A stretch of DNA of 64,000 nt, taken from NCBI GenBank assembly GCA_905250025.1, contig CAJNOJ010000059.1:165280-229279 (forward strand), written 5' to 3'. This DNA is from Adineta ricciae (Eukaryota; Rotifera; Eurotatoria; Adinetida; Adinetidae). Shown here piece after piece: positions 24,935 through 39,977 of this stretch; position 1 is the stretch's first letter, and each line of letters opens with the position of its first letter. A program made the translations under genes and the position numbers. A model generated the notes under the pieces. The model worked only from the letters and a program-made list of their open reading frames with translations, was not told where the DNA came from and did no database searches.

Positions 24935-25385
24935 ACATTGATATGTCTAAAAAAAACATTATCCTTCTTTTGTCAGTGTTGTGTTTCTTTTGAACATTCA
25001 CATAAATCTTAAATAAATATATATATTTATTCCGAACACGTTTTCTGATTAGAATTTCATATTGATTCTGCTGCTACAAATTAAGATTTCAAGTAGAAGA
25101 TAGTACATGATCATACGAATAAATTTTGCTCTATTTAGAATTGTCAAGTTCCATGATTTTCTGAATAAGTACTTGAAGTTCAGAAAAAGCAGAAGCCAAT
25201 TATGCATTTTACTGTTTACTTTCGCTTGACAGGAAATATTTTTCATTAAACAGATAAACAAAACACTTGAACAAATAATCATTAGTTAATCATTCAAACT
25301 TCAACAATATTTTTGAATTGTTTGTATATCATTGAACACTCCTCACTTTCAAATTTGCTTCATTTCTGAAAAGCTAAGGGCGACA
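24935..25385. other. spacer between tandem paralogues
   Basis: A polyadenylation signal cluster (AATAAATATATAT, near 25010) follows the first paralogue. The remainder is A/T-rich with no coding frame of note. Confidence 0.6.
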
Positions 25386-28258
25386 ATGACGTTTCTACTA
25401 ATCAGTATATTTCTGCTATGTTTTGCACAGTACGGTTATTCATATGACCATCAATTAACCGATTTCGATTTGTATGGTCCTATGCTAGTGGCTAATAAAT
25501 ATCTGGTTGTTTCAGTTGTCAATCGAACTTATCCATCATTTGCTGTTTATCGTCCGAACAGTTCCAATGAATTTTGTATATTCAATATCAGTATCAATGG
25601 TTTAAATCAAACATATGTTATGCATATCGCTATTCCCAGTGGAGTGACGCCCGTACCAAATATATTCACTTATCAAGGTATAGTAATAGGAAATGGAACT
25701 AATGAAGCTTCATTTGTTGTTCAAATTACCATTACTTCAATGTCACCTTGTAGTTATTCATCGAAATTCTATAAAGTACGAAATGATACACCCAGTGACT
25801 ATTCCACACTTGGTATTAATTCATTCGGTAGAGTGAGCGTTTATCTAGATGGACCCTCGACATGTATGTATGACTTCAACACGAATATTGGCCGATTTGT
25901 ACATGGACAACCAGGATCCGTCAACTCCAGTTTCGTATACTATGCAATGGAAATCAGTGATAAAGGCTGGGGTATCGCGGCAGGCTCTTTACCTTATAGT
26001 GGCTATTATATTCCCACTTTATTCTTATTTACTTTGAACGGATCGATCAATCCTGGAATCAATAACTACGCTGTACAAAGCATTATGAAAGTATCTATGG
26101 AATTTCCCTGGCAAACGAAGAAAGCACGTCCTGTGAGCAATACAACTGATTATGAACCTGTGTATGGTATGTCTCTATCAATTAACGAAAATGGTGACGT
26201 CTTATTCGGGGTGCAATCGATGAATACAGTGTTTCATTTATATGTCGATCCGACAAATATGACATCAATAGTGTTTAAAGGCAGTCGAGCAGCAAGTACA
26301 ACAACAGCAGGGATTGGTTTTGGTAAAAGCGTCTCTTGGTTGGATGATACGACAGCTGTTATCTTGGCAAATGATGTTTCTCTCGATTACACTGAATGGT
26401 ATGCAAGCAGAATTGAAATCTATGATTTAAGCGGCGGAAAACAACTGAATAACACTCAAGAGGCGTATTCGTCATTTCCAACAGCTATACAATCGCGATA
26501 TTCCTTGTTAACAAATCGTATTGTTGCAATGGTTGCTTCCTATGCTGGTTCCATCATTTTTGCCGACTCCGATGGTTCAATCTACATAATCTTGCCATCG
26601 CCAACCGGTTATTACTCTGCAACACATATTGGAAATGTTCGTGGACATGGTGTTTATTTTTCTTCTCCAGCAATTTGTCCAGCAGGGTATATTAAACAAG
26701 GTCCAGCACAAGGCAAGTATCTTTTTGATACCTGTCAGATATGTCCTGTAGGAACATATTACAATCCTAATACTATTAACTCAAGCAATACATGTGTCGC
26801 ATGTAACGCTACGAATACTTATTGTTCATTTGGATCTGTTGCTGATATTCCATTAGATTATACTAAAAGCATCAGTCAAGCGATTCCATTCCCAAAATCA
26901 CCTGATCTGACAGGATTTGAAGATATTCTTTTATTGAATATGTTCAATACAGACTTTGAGACAAACTGTTTGGTAACAACACCATTCTTTTGGACATTGA
27001 TCATAATGGGAGTCGGTATTGTTTTTCTCATCACTATGGGTATATTGACATTAAGTGGTAAATGTAAAAATTTTCGAGCGAAAATTGAAATGATTTTCAC
27101 ACATTTCGATATCATCAACGATGGAGAGGTAAAAGCTTTGTTTTGATAAACTTCATCGCGAAGATGTGATTTTTCTTCTAGCGTTGGATTGGTGGTGTAT
27201 TATCAATAACTATTCTTGTTATGATCATATTCACTGGACTATTCACCAGTTCATTTCTAAAGCAGTATCCTAAAGAAACGTCCGAAGCACCAGATTTTAC
27301 TTGCGATGAAACATTACGAAATTCACAATTCTCTTCGCGCATGCAATCATTAGGTGCAGCGATTCCTGCTGATACCGCAACAATCTTCAATTTACTTTCG
27401 CAACAATCATTCGTTGCAACCGTTACATTGTTGAATACAGTGGTTAATCTAACTGTTACTGTGGAGAAAACAATTGGTACAATAACCGAACAACTCCAAC
27501 GAGATTTATACGTACCAACAGACGGATGTATAGTTATCTCGTTTAATTTAACAACAAATATGGCAACGATTACTGTTAATATAACGGGTTCTACAGCGAT
27601 CGGTGGTGTTCGAATTGGTCTATATGGTCCTGAGATTGTTGATATTAACAATAAGGTACAAGAACTCAATTTTTCTTATGCATTTATAATACAAAATCAA
27701 ACTCTGTCACAAGAACCTTATTTTGAGATGGATTTAATTCAGGTAATCAATGAAACGAAAGGTTTATCTACGGGTGCACCATCGCAATTCAGTGGCCTTT
27801 GGATTCCAAAATTTAGTAAAGATGATGATCGAAACTTCCAAACGCTAGCTGAATATGAAAAATACCATGCCGAATCACAAACAACGTTAACAATCGATCT
27901 TACTCAATCGATGTACTATATCTACAATATAGAACAGCCGATTATTAAAACGGCAAATGTTGTTTTTAAGAATATTCTCTTTGTATCAATGTGCATGGAA
28001 TTATTTGGATTTGGTTTTCTATTTTTTAAACTAGCGATTTCACCATTGTGTCGATTGGTTAGTCGACTCATTTGTCAAAAGAACGATGAATCGAAGGAAG
28101 AAAATAATGAAGGTGAAAGTGAAAGCGAAAAGGAAGAAGAAGAAGAAGATAGTGACGACGAAAGTGATGGAAACGAAGAAGATGTACACGAAATACCGAA
28201 ACAAATCGAACTTCCACCAGAGAAAACAAAATGGTACAAACCTAATCCGAAATATTAA
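25386..28258 (+). CDS. unrecognised three-TM glycoprotein, paralogue B (939 aa)
   Basis: This tandem paralogue of the upstream gene has the same two-exon structure, with the intron at the equivalent place (25386-27128, 27182-28258) directly before W-I-G-G-V. A signal peptide (MTFLLISIFLLCFAQYGYS) is followed by LTDFDLYGP. Shared blocks with A include FGKxVxWxD(N/D)TTA, FEDILLLNMF and TLRNxxFxxxMQSLG. The cysteine module lies at about residues 430-485, with TMs near 534-555, 583-605 and 840-868. The cytoplasmic tail differs: instead of a CPHC pair it has a strongly acidic run (residues about 885-915, Glu/Asp/Ser) and then a Lys/Pro-rich end. An in-frame upstream ATG at 25332 would add 18 residues before the signal peptide, so I prefer 25386. 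Confidence 0.9.
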
Positions 28259-28790
28259 CTTTACGTCCATTATCTCCTTATAAAAGCACTCACATGTTTA
28301 CGTACTTCTTGTCTATTCAGTGCTCGTCTTGTCAAAAAATGTATTGCGTACAAGAAATAAAAACTCGTAATCGAGAAAATCCACACGAAACTTGTTCTGT
28401 AAACGACACGCTCACCTTAAAACATAGTTCGATGAGACTGATTTCAATGTGTTTGTTATGACATCATTGAAATGAAAGTCTATGTAACATGTACCCTATA
28501 TTAACAGATTAAAAGATCAGTGAATAATCAAGTAAGTCATCAAGCTTCTAAAGAATTTTATCAAAATCATTAATCTTTACATGTAATAAATATCAAGAAT
28601 AATCACTGACATATATGGATATTTTAATTCTTTCTATTCTTTTCAATATAATAAAAATAAACTTGTTGATCGAACGCATAAGTACAAAACATTTTGTGCG
28701 GAGTAGAATCAACAGGAGATAAACATTTTTGTTCTTAAATAACGTGATACTTAAGAGTTGGTGTTTCATTTCCGTATCAAACACAAAAAA
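28259..28790. other. intergenic region upstream of otopetrin
   Basis: AATAAA occurs near 28355, probably the polyadenylation signal of paralogue B. The rest is A/T-rich with no supported feature. Confidence 0.6.
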
Positions 28791-31700
28791 ATGGGCGATG
28801 ATCTATTCAAAACGCCACCAGCGAGTTCATCAGTTCGTGAGAAAATTCAACAATTTAATAAGCTTGGAAAGATAAACAATGGTTTCATATCCTTTCCAAA
28901 TCGGCCACGTTCATCAGTAAGTTCAACTAGTAAATCAACAGTGACTGGATGTATGACAAATTCCAAAGAAATCGATGATCAACATGTTCGGTCCAACCAT
29001 GCATCGCCAAGCGCAGTAGATTTTCCATCTGATGCACATCAGAAGAGATCACCAACTGCATCAGAATGTGACGTAGATATTTCATCGGAAGAATCCATAC
29101 CAAGTGTAGTCTATACTGCATCAGTTCAGATGCACAAGGTGAAGCCATTTTCGACAGAGAGCATTAATTTGGAAATTGCTGATAATGTTGAAAATCTTGA
29201 AAGTACCCATTGTTCAGTCGTGTCTAACAATGAACATGAACAAAATGATCTACAACGTAAATCAGAAGATTTCAGTTCAATCAATTCGCTACCACCTCTA
29301 CCTCCACCTTTACCTATGATTCCTACAGTGGTATCTCTTCATCAAGAATCCAAACGAACACTTCCAGTTTCAAATTTTCTGTTGGAATTGGGCGCACTAT
29401 GTGTGATTTTTATTGTATCGATGATCCTGGTCTTAGCATTGCGTGATAGTGAAGTGAATCTTCGCATGACAATGGAGGTATTCTATTGCTAGAGACTGAT
29501 TTGACAAATCTTTGTGCGTTAAGATTGTTTTAACAGGTATTTATCTCGTTTCCATCATCTGGATGATTTGGTGTACATTTGACATTATCAAATTTCGTCG
29601 ACAATGGGTACAGATGACAGCAATGGTATGCGATCAAGAAGAATACATGGACATTGTCGAACGTTCCTCGCGTCATATATCGTATTTTCCTGATATTCAT
29701 AATACTGGTGGTTTATTTATGAGAATCGGAGCAGGATGTGAGTATTTCATTTCTCTTGCATATTAGAATAAAATAAATTATGTTTAGTACTGTGTATGGG
29801 TGGTCTCTTGTTAACTGTGATTGAATTGGCCAGAACTATTGAAACAATACGTGTGGGGAATGCACATCATAAAGAGAGTTTGAACACCTATTCTCGATCA
29901 CCATTTATTGCTAAAGCAATCACATTTACATTCCGTTTTCTCTTCCATTCAGTTCAATTTACATTCTTATTTCGATATGGAAATGTAAGTTACCAGATTC
30001 ACTTATTTTCAATTCTCCGTGTTGATTTTTACTGGTAGATAATCATCGATCGATATCATTTTATTGCCAGAGTTGGTCTTATTCATATAATTATGGCTAA
30101 TTTCTGTACTTGGTTCGAAGGTTGAAATAGAAAAGTTATCCAAATATTGATTGTATTTGTTCTTCTTCTAGCTATTGTTATTGAAACATTAGAACAAATA
30201 CATAAACATGTGGATACAAAATTAACCACTGCTTCAGTGCGCCTCGAATTAATTGAGAGAATAACATCAGAATCAGGTATGTCCATAGAATGAAACACCG
30301 ATGATAACATCATGGACAGCCTATTCTTTGCTTTCCTTCTATCAAAAATTAAACAATTATATAACTCATATTATCATGATTCGAATCTCTCTGTAAGATT
30401 TATTAACTATTAAAAAGATTTTCTTGCGTTAAGAATGCCACTGATGTGCTTGTTTCCTGTCGACTCTTCTAAACATCTACTTGTACCTTTTTATAGTTAA
30501 TATTACTGCTCTCAATGGCAGTTCGCTGACTGATTATGCTGCTGAATCTACTTTGAGTAATGGTACAACGTCACTGTTGCATTATATCGAACAAATGGAA
30601 TCAACCATGGGAACTTATTTATATCCGTGTTTAATTGAATACAGTCTTATTTGTGTAACTGTATTCTACATTATGTGGCGAAATGTTGGTAAAACAGAAA
30701 ATCAACCATTCCTTCATTTCGCTGATCGACATACATTTACTGTAAATTGCTCTCGCGTATCTCACGGTTTACTTACTGGTGGTTTTATTCTTCTATTAAC
30801 CATCTTTACCTTAATACCTGCATATTTACTTGAGTTATCAACAGCAATTCTTATCTCACATCTGACTGGACTTATTCTATTGATAATTTCATTATCAATT
30901 GTTTGTGTATCATTCTTCTACACAACAAAGTTGTATTATGACCGACAAGCGCATGTTGACACATTCGATCAAATATTAATTTTGATTACAACCGTCGGCG
31001 ATTTTGCTTACTCATTCTTTTGTCTATTCGCCGCGATCTTTGTTGAAAACTCAACAAGTGAAAATCTACAAGAGATTGGAATAGCCACTAGTTTATTATC
31101 CATACTTCAAACTTTCCTTCAGTCCGCGTTCATCCTGGACACCTTAAAGCGACGTACAATAACAAGAAGCGAAATTCGGCGAAAACCCGGCCGAGAATTA
31201 ATAACCGCTCTCCTCCTAATCAATCTTGGTAAGAAACCATTATTGTATCACAGATCATCGAGAATTGTCTAGTAACACTATCGCTTGTTTATCTGATACA
31301 TCCACATACCTCGATAGTGTCAATGGTTCGAACTTTGTAATCAGCGTTGTTATTCTCCAATGAGCATGATAGTTTATGTTGAATTGGCCCGAGATGAAAA
31401 CTAGGTTATATTCTCACGCAAGATCAGTTTGTCCCATATTTCTTTCTTTGACATGTTTCATGCATCAACATAAATAATACCGATCTTTTATGGTACATTT
31501 ATACGCGTCAAGAGAATACATATGACTAAGTAATATTTTCGTTCGTTTGAAAGAAACGATTTTTCTTCCTGTTTTAGCCATTTGGATGCATGATTCGTTA
31601 TCCGCGAAAAAAGTGAAAACAAATCCATTACAAACTGAGTACTATGACGAAACAACCTGGTCAATTATTCAAGCATTTACGTCGCCATTAGCGATATTTT

Positions 31701-31798
31701 ATCGATTTCATTCCAGTGTATGTCTTGCTGATATATGGCACGAAGTTTATCACGATCAACACCATTCGCAAGATAAAATTCGATCTAATCGACACTAA
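28791..31798 (+). CDS. otopetrin-type proton channel
   Basis: Otopetrins form proton-selective channels of the plasma membrane with 12 TMs. Exon 1 (28791-29478) encodes a long cytosolic Ser/Pro-rich N-terminus (with a PPLPPPLP run) and TM1. Later exons carry IIWMIWCTFDIIKFRR, FRFLFHSVQFTFLFRYGN and the family hallmark FIARVGLIHIIMANFCTW. These are followed by an N-glycosylatable loop (NITALNGSSL), LYPCLIEYSLICVTVFYIMW, more TMs, and the final AFTSPLAIFYRFHSSVCLAD, a classic otopetrin C-terminal signature. About 7-8 exons. Introns near 30276-30496 (220 bp) and 31229-31577 (about 350 bp) are longer than average and hold nothing obvious. The start ATG at 28791 has an A-rich context. Confidence 0.93.
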
Positions 31799-32861
31799 AC
31801 ATTCTTATTTGTCACAGTTCGCAATACCGAGAAAAGAAACAACTATATTCTTTTTTTGCCTTATTTCTAGTAATTATATTATATTTTCCTCTTTTTTTTC
31901 CTTTCGCTTTATCGTTCTCTACGAAGATATATTGTATCTGAAGGATAGACAGTATTTTGTTTGTTCTTATTCGATAATAGATATCTGATGATGAGCTGTC
32001 TTTACTAAACGCTCTCTCCGAAGAAAAATGAGCTGTTGAGGATGATGACAATGATTACTGCAGGTATGTTTACTATTAACGTGCAATATAAATTATGTCG
32101 AGATTCTGAAATTTCATCTATGATTATATGATTCGAATGAATTCCCTCGTTTTGTCTGTGAATACATTCATCGCCAATGAATTAGATAAGAAGTGTTATT
32201 AAAATATGACAAAATGTATCAGCTGTGTTGATAAGTAATTGTTTATCTAATTTTTGCACTGTAGTCGTTTAACTACTTTCGACGCGTTAAGGTAGAAGTT
32301 TAAGGTCAATGATATGTATATTTGAATGACTAGGAGAAAAACATGCGAGTGCTGCTTTTCGACACACTAAGTAATCCGATGAAATAATCTTTCGTCAGTC
32401 TAATTTTTCTTCTTTTATGGTATCTTGAAGAACCTATCAGTAAGTCGAATCCAGTTTAAGCACGTGCCTTTTTTTCGTATATAATTCAGAATCTGCGAGA
32501 AACTTTATTAAATTCGGACAACGGACGATATGCGATGTCTTTTTCATTAGTTGATGAATAGCGACATCACTTACTTGATTTGTCGTCTCTAATGATCAAT
32601 AAAGAACATTGCCATTTTCATTGTCATTATTTATTTATATCTGTTCGTCTCCGCCTTCGCTTCATTCTTTTCATTACTTAAACAGTTTTCTCATTTTTTC
32701 GAGTCAAGAAATTCTACTCAATAGATTAACCCATGTAACACAAGTACATTTTTTTTTCGTTAAAACGTGCGTATCATATTCTCTCAGGTAATCGACGCAT
32801 ACGAAAGAATTGATCGATCAAATGGTCTTTTCCTCTCTCTCTCTCTTTTGATTTAGGCATA
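31799..32861. other. intergenic / 5' region of the BTBD10-like gene
   Basis: No coding exon is recognised. A CAG|GTAATC donor near 32787-32790 and a TTTAG acceptor at 32857 just before the next ATG suggest a 5' UTR intron or a trans-splice site. Confidence 0.5.
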
Positions 32862-34687
<1,826 letters not shown>

Positions 34688-35198
34688 ACTATAATGGGAG
34701 AATGTTTAACCTTTTTTCTTTCTTTTTCAATTGTATACTGCGCGTTTCTTTTTCAATCACAAACATTGTCTCTTGTGTGTGTGCTCTCGAATTGAAGGTA
34801 ATGAAGCAAAACTTGTGTATTATGTACATATTAGGATATATTTAATTTAATTTTTAACATATATTAAAATATCAAACACGACTTGACTTTATTTCTTATT
34901 TGCAAATGAAGAATTGAGAAGAATGTATACTATATATGTCATTGAAAATATATTTACTGCTGTACGTGCATCCTTGATGTGTCGCTACAATCGTTTGCAT
35001 GAATCCAACTGGTTGTTCTTTTCGGTCCGCATTTTATTGACGCGTTTAACGTGTTCGCTTAATCATCAGCATATTTTTGTCATGGAGCCGAAAAAGAAAA
35101 CACGTATCAAAAAAATTTGTCATACATATCTCACATGATTGGTTTCTCGATAGTCTTTCTTTTCGTCTTGTAGATGTTTACTATCAATAAATATTTTC
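34688..35198. other. intergenic region upstream of PERK
   Basis: This is 3' flank followed by A/T-rich sequence with a TTGTAG acceptor-like site near 35174. No coding feature is supported. Confidence 0.6.
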
Positions 35199-38100
35199 AT
35201 GTATAAACATCAAAGAAATGCTAATTTTCATTTATCTTTTTTCATTCGACAACATCTCTGGCCCATAATTATCCCATCGATAGCTATTCTATTCCTTACG
35301 TTTTGCCCACAAATCTCTCAATCAATTCAAATCAATACTAATGATTATAATCAACAAGCACAAAATCCTGATCGAACTGTAGCGAAACTTGGTGCACGCG
35401 AAGTTCAACTAAAATCAACTGTATCATCTCTACCACTTTCCATACCACCATCATCGACACCTACGACGGTATCGTTCGATGACTCGATGTAAGTACAATG
35501 AAATCTGCAGAAGTTGAGTCATTTGTGTTCTCGTTTCAGTCATGCGCTGTACGTAATATCTTTGGACGGTAAAATAACTGCCATTGATGCTCGTGCTAAT
35601 GGACGACAAATGTGGACAGCTGATACAGGTGCCCCATTGATTGATTCAAGTTTAAGTAAAATCGAAATATCTCGTGATTCTCGATCTGTTCGTCTTATTC
35701 CATCGTTAATCGGTGGTCTTTTTGAAAAATATGAAGAAGATGGACATGTCGAGCCATTACCATTCGATGCTGATAGTTTACTTGATGCAACATTTAAGCT
35801 TCATGATGAGCTCGTGATTAACGGTGGAAAACATATTGATACACTTGGTCTTGATTTACACACTGGACAAGTATGTAATACGAACGAGAACTTGTTTTGA
35901 TTGCCTTCTTCTTTCGTGTAGATTCTTTATTCATTTTCAAAAGATAATCGCGTACAATCGGGTACATGGGATAATAATCGAACTACTACAACAAGTAATA
36001 CGGATCATGGTGAGTCTAAGCCAACCTTAATTGTGAAACGAACAACACAAACTGTTAGAGCACGAAGTGCACGAAATGGTTATGAGAAATGGAATTTTAG
36101 GTAAAACTATTGTTTTGCTCTAATAATAAACATGCAGCTATTGATCTTTAGTGTCTCTAATAATGAACTACTTCATTTACGTGCTCATTCAGCGGCGGCG
36201 GTTGTTCTCGATCAAGTTAATAGTCTTAGCAATAGTGAACAAGGATTTTCTGGTAAAGATTCGTCCGAATGTAAATCTTTCTGATAAAGATCTGCTTTCT
36301 TTTTCAAGGTTACTTCCAATATCAGCTGCAAACAGGTGTAGTTTTGGCATATGATAAAACTGGTCAAAGCGTTTGGTCATCAGCCATCAATGCACCCATT
36401 GCAGCTGTGTGGGAGTTAAAAGGTGGTCAATTGATGGAAAAATCTCTTTTTGAAACAACGACCAATTATGTGCCATCTGATGATTTAAGTAAGAAAACAA
36501 TCATTCTGATCTATTCAGTTCTATTGTGATTCTTTTTAGTACACGACGACGATGATGACGACAATGATTTTCCGCCCCCACCTAAATCACATCGTTTGGC
36601 ATTCATTGGTGAATTTAATTCTACACCATATGTTATCGTATCACCTCAAGTTCAAAAGGAATTAATTTATGATGCAAGAAAAAACAGTGGTGAATATTTT
36701 CATTCTTTCAAATCAAATAACATCCTACCTTCATTTTTGCTGTAATTGCAGGATCCATCGGAGGTACACGACCAGTCTTGTCTCCATGGCATAAAGTTTA
36801 TCAAAAGCGCACGCTATCTATCGGTTCAGAAGTATCTGAGAATAATCAACAACGTGCAATTACAGCTGGAGTGTCCGAACATAATTATCCGCTAGCTTTA
36901 CGACCTGATTCCACTGGATCATACCAAGCAAACTCACCATCATCAGTCGTAGAAACATGTGATACTGCTGGTTATCTACAACTAATTTTGAGTCCAAGTG
37001 ACATTCGCCTTAGAGAAGCAGAAAAGAAAGATTCCAACAAGAATTTGAACACCAATTCTGAAGTAAATCTACCAGCTAATGCACTGGCAGTTTCAAGCGT
37101 TGTACTCGGTGCTTTGATGATATTTGCATTCTATTACAAACACAAACAAAATCTGAAACTGTCAAAAGAATTAACAACTACAGAAAGTACGAGCAGTGTG
37201 TCAATCACACCGCCATCGACTCCAATCTATCATGAATTAGAAGCAGTGGTTCCTACTCCACCGTTTCAATCACGATATGCCTCGGAATATGAACACGTGC
37301 GCTTTCTTGGACGTGGCGGTTTTGGAGTTGTTTTCGAAGCAATTAATAAATTGGATGAACGACGTGTGGCAATTAAGCGTGTTTCATTGAAAAAGTAAGT
37401 TTGATTAGGCATTTCTCGAAGCTTTTGATACAGCTGCCTTTTTAACTTTTGTAGATCATCGGGAAAAGAACGTGCATTGAAAGAAATTCGATCTTTAGCT
37501 GTTCTCAATCATCCGAATCTGATTCAGTATTATTATGCTTGGAATGAATGTCCACCTTTTGGATGGCAAGAAGAAGAGGACAAAACCTTACTCATTCGAA
37601 CCAATATGCATAGCAGGTATATTTCGTTTGAATTTCTTTTATTTGTCAATTGTTTGTTTCTAGAGATTCAATAAGTACTTTTCCAACTTCAGCAGCGTCT
37701 GGAAACGATAGTGAATCTGTCAATCAAGTGAAATCGATGAACTTTTCATGTTCGTCTGTTGTACATGCGGTAAAAACGCCCCCAACCTTCGAGTTCACTT
37801 TTGATCGTTCTTCAAATCCACTTCGTATTGACGAAGAATTTTCTTCAAACAGTGTTGCTAATAATGATAAATCGAACGAATTTTCATCTTCAACATCGTC
37901 ATCATCAGCTAGCGGCAACCATAATCGATTAGATGCAAATAATAATACCAACTCTAGAAAACGTGGTCGTTTGTCGACGACGAAAAGTTCACTGTCATCT
38001 TCTTCACCTTTCTTTGATCATTCTATTGATTCATCCGATCTATCGGATGAAGAACGACCACCGGCAAACGATCGAACAGAAAGCGATGATGGAATTATAT

Positions 38101-39257
38101 TTCTACACGATGAGAAGCATTCGTCATCACCGTCACCATTACCAAGTCAATCGTCCAGGTCGATCAGTGAAGCGAAAAAATCAGTCTCTAGCGAAAAAGA
38201 TATGCCACCAATATATTTTTATTTTGTAATGGAGCTATGCCAACCGGAATCCTTACGTGATCGATTGACACACCGAAGTATTGATCGACATCAAGCTTGG
38301 TCAATTTTTGATCAAATTATCAAAGGTATTGAATACATACATTCGCAAAAACTGGTGAGTTCATTTGAAATGACGTTTCGCTGGTGACAAGCACACTTTG
38401 TTGGATTTCTTCTTAGATTCATCGTGATTTAAAACCAAACAATATACTATTTTCTATGGAGAATACTGTGAAAATCGGCGACTTTGGACTTGTTTCAGCG
38501 TTTGGTAAGGATAAATCAGCGAAGAAGAAGAAACGAGTAGACGAGAAAATTTATCGGGCATGTGAAGTCGAAACAATATCATCCACCACCGATGGCGAAG
38601 GTAATAACGAACTCGGTGGTACTTTACTCTACATGAGCCCAGAACAGGTATGTTCTTGAAACAAGCCTTTGTTTCTTTTCCAGTTGAATGAATCATATTT
38701 CTTTGCTTATAGATGCATCAGCAACCATACAATCAAAAAGTTGATATTTATGCTATCGGTATTATTCTCTTCGAACTCCTCTACCCATTTTCCACTCAAA
38801 TGGAACGTATGCAAGCTATAACCAATCTTCGTTTATCAAAACCAGTATTTCCCGCAGATTTCGAGCATGATGGGAGCAATCAAAGTCGACGGATCGTAAG
38901 TATTCTTTAGCTAAAGCTCAACCTTGTTTGAGATCTTGAATTTTCAATTTACAGCATAATTTGATACATTGGTTATTATCCGAATCATCAAGTGATCGTC
39001 CACGAGCAAGCGATTTACGTCAGAGTGTTTTGTATCGACGCATATTACACGTAGAGGCACCCGATTTGTTTCCAGTTGATAATCGGCAGAAAAGCCAAAC
39101 AATAGTAAGTGAAAAGGATGAAACGCCTATGTGCCATTCGCCACGCGGTCGAATATCATCGTCACCGTTCCGTCGAACATTATCGTCCTCGGCACTTGAT
39201 TCGCGCAAAGAATCTGAATCAGGAGATGTAGAATGCACATCGTCAGCCGCTCAGTGA
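35199..39257 (+). CDS. EIF2AK3: PERK-type eIF2-alpha kinase (EIF2AK3)
   Basis: This ER transmembrane kinase phosphorylates eIF2-alpha during unfolded-protein stress (about 1,150 aa, near the vertebrate length). A signal anchor lies in residues 20-42. The lumenal IRE1-like beta-propeller has [38 protein letters not shown] and [23 protein letters not shown] ([16 protein letters not shown]) lies near 37090-37140. The kinase N-lobe has [20 protein letters not shown] and VAIKRV (catalytic Lys), then [14 protein letters not shown] kinase insert of roughly 200 residues, very Ser/Asn-rich, precedes [18 protein letters not shown]. Catalytic motifs are [22 protein letters not shown] and [11 protein letters not shown]. 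All key kinase residues are intact. About 12 exons. The C-terminal tail is Ser/Arg-rich. Confidence 0.95.
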
Positions 39258-39546
39258 AAAACATTGCATCTGATGTGATGAAAATCTTTTATGAATTTTG
39301 TTCTTTTTCTTTGCTTTTTGTCTGAACTGTATATATGGATTAAAAAAAGATCATTAATCGTTGGCTTTTCGTTGATATTTTCTTATGATTTCATTTTATT
39401 GATTGGGAATGGATTTCGACTATTTTTGTTTGTTTGTTTGTTTATTATCCACAAAAAAAGAGAGAAAGAAAGGCAAATGAGAAATCAAACTCCTGTTGTT
39501 TGTCTTGGTATGTACAGAAATAAGAGATAATTATTTTGTAAGACTA

Positions 39547-39977
39547 TCACGTAGATGAACCACCAACCTAAACGGAGAAGCAAAATTCACTTGCAGAAAA
39601 ATTCAGAAGACGAAGATTTACTTGTTCTTGATAAACTTCGATTGTATCGTTATCTTCCATTTCAAGCTGTTTGGGAGTTTCATCGTCGTTGATACGTTTT
39701 CCATCGAAAAGAAATCTTCGAAAGACAAACAAAATAGGATTTAGTCTAATCATTCCAGTATTTAATCTACCTTAATGTCGCTACACCGACGCCTTGTCGT
39801 TCTGCATATGATTTTTTCAATTTACCCATGCTAGTGGTCATTTTAACTTTAAAATGAACTTCACCTGGAAAAAGAAAATGCTTGGAAAGAGTTACGACTT
39901 CGAGAGAAATCTTTACTATTATCTTGTCCGACAACGCGAAGTTTGATATATTCTTCTTGCTTATTTTCGGCTGTCAT
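39547..39977 (-). CDS. SUMO (small ubiquitin-like modifier)
   Basis: SUMO is conjugated to lysines through its C-terminal Gly-Gly. Four exons give about 100 residues: [78 protein letters not shown], then QEQVGG-SST. The last exon is only 21 nt (39547-39567), reached through a GTAAAT...TTTAG intron, and supplies the di-glycine plus a three-residue propeptide (SST) for SENP cleavage. Reading through the intron would lose the Gly-Gly, so this splice is functionally required. It is closest to the SUMO1/2 core. Its 3' end faces PERK. The NSE2 SUMO ligase lies 32 kb away in the same window, probably by chance. Confidence 0.93.

Noticed and set aside
28040..28283. Hydrophobic minus-strand and Lys-rich plus-strand frames over the acidic tail of paralogue B
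   Set aside because: Both are frame shadows of the GAA/GAT-rich tail sequence.
32589..32800. 60-codon plus-strand frame before the BTBD10-like gene
   Set aside because: It ends at a likely 5' UTR donor and has no in-frame link to the main coding region; best seen as untranslated leader.
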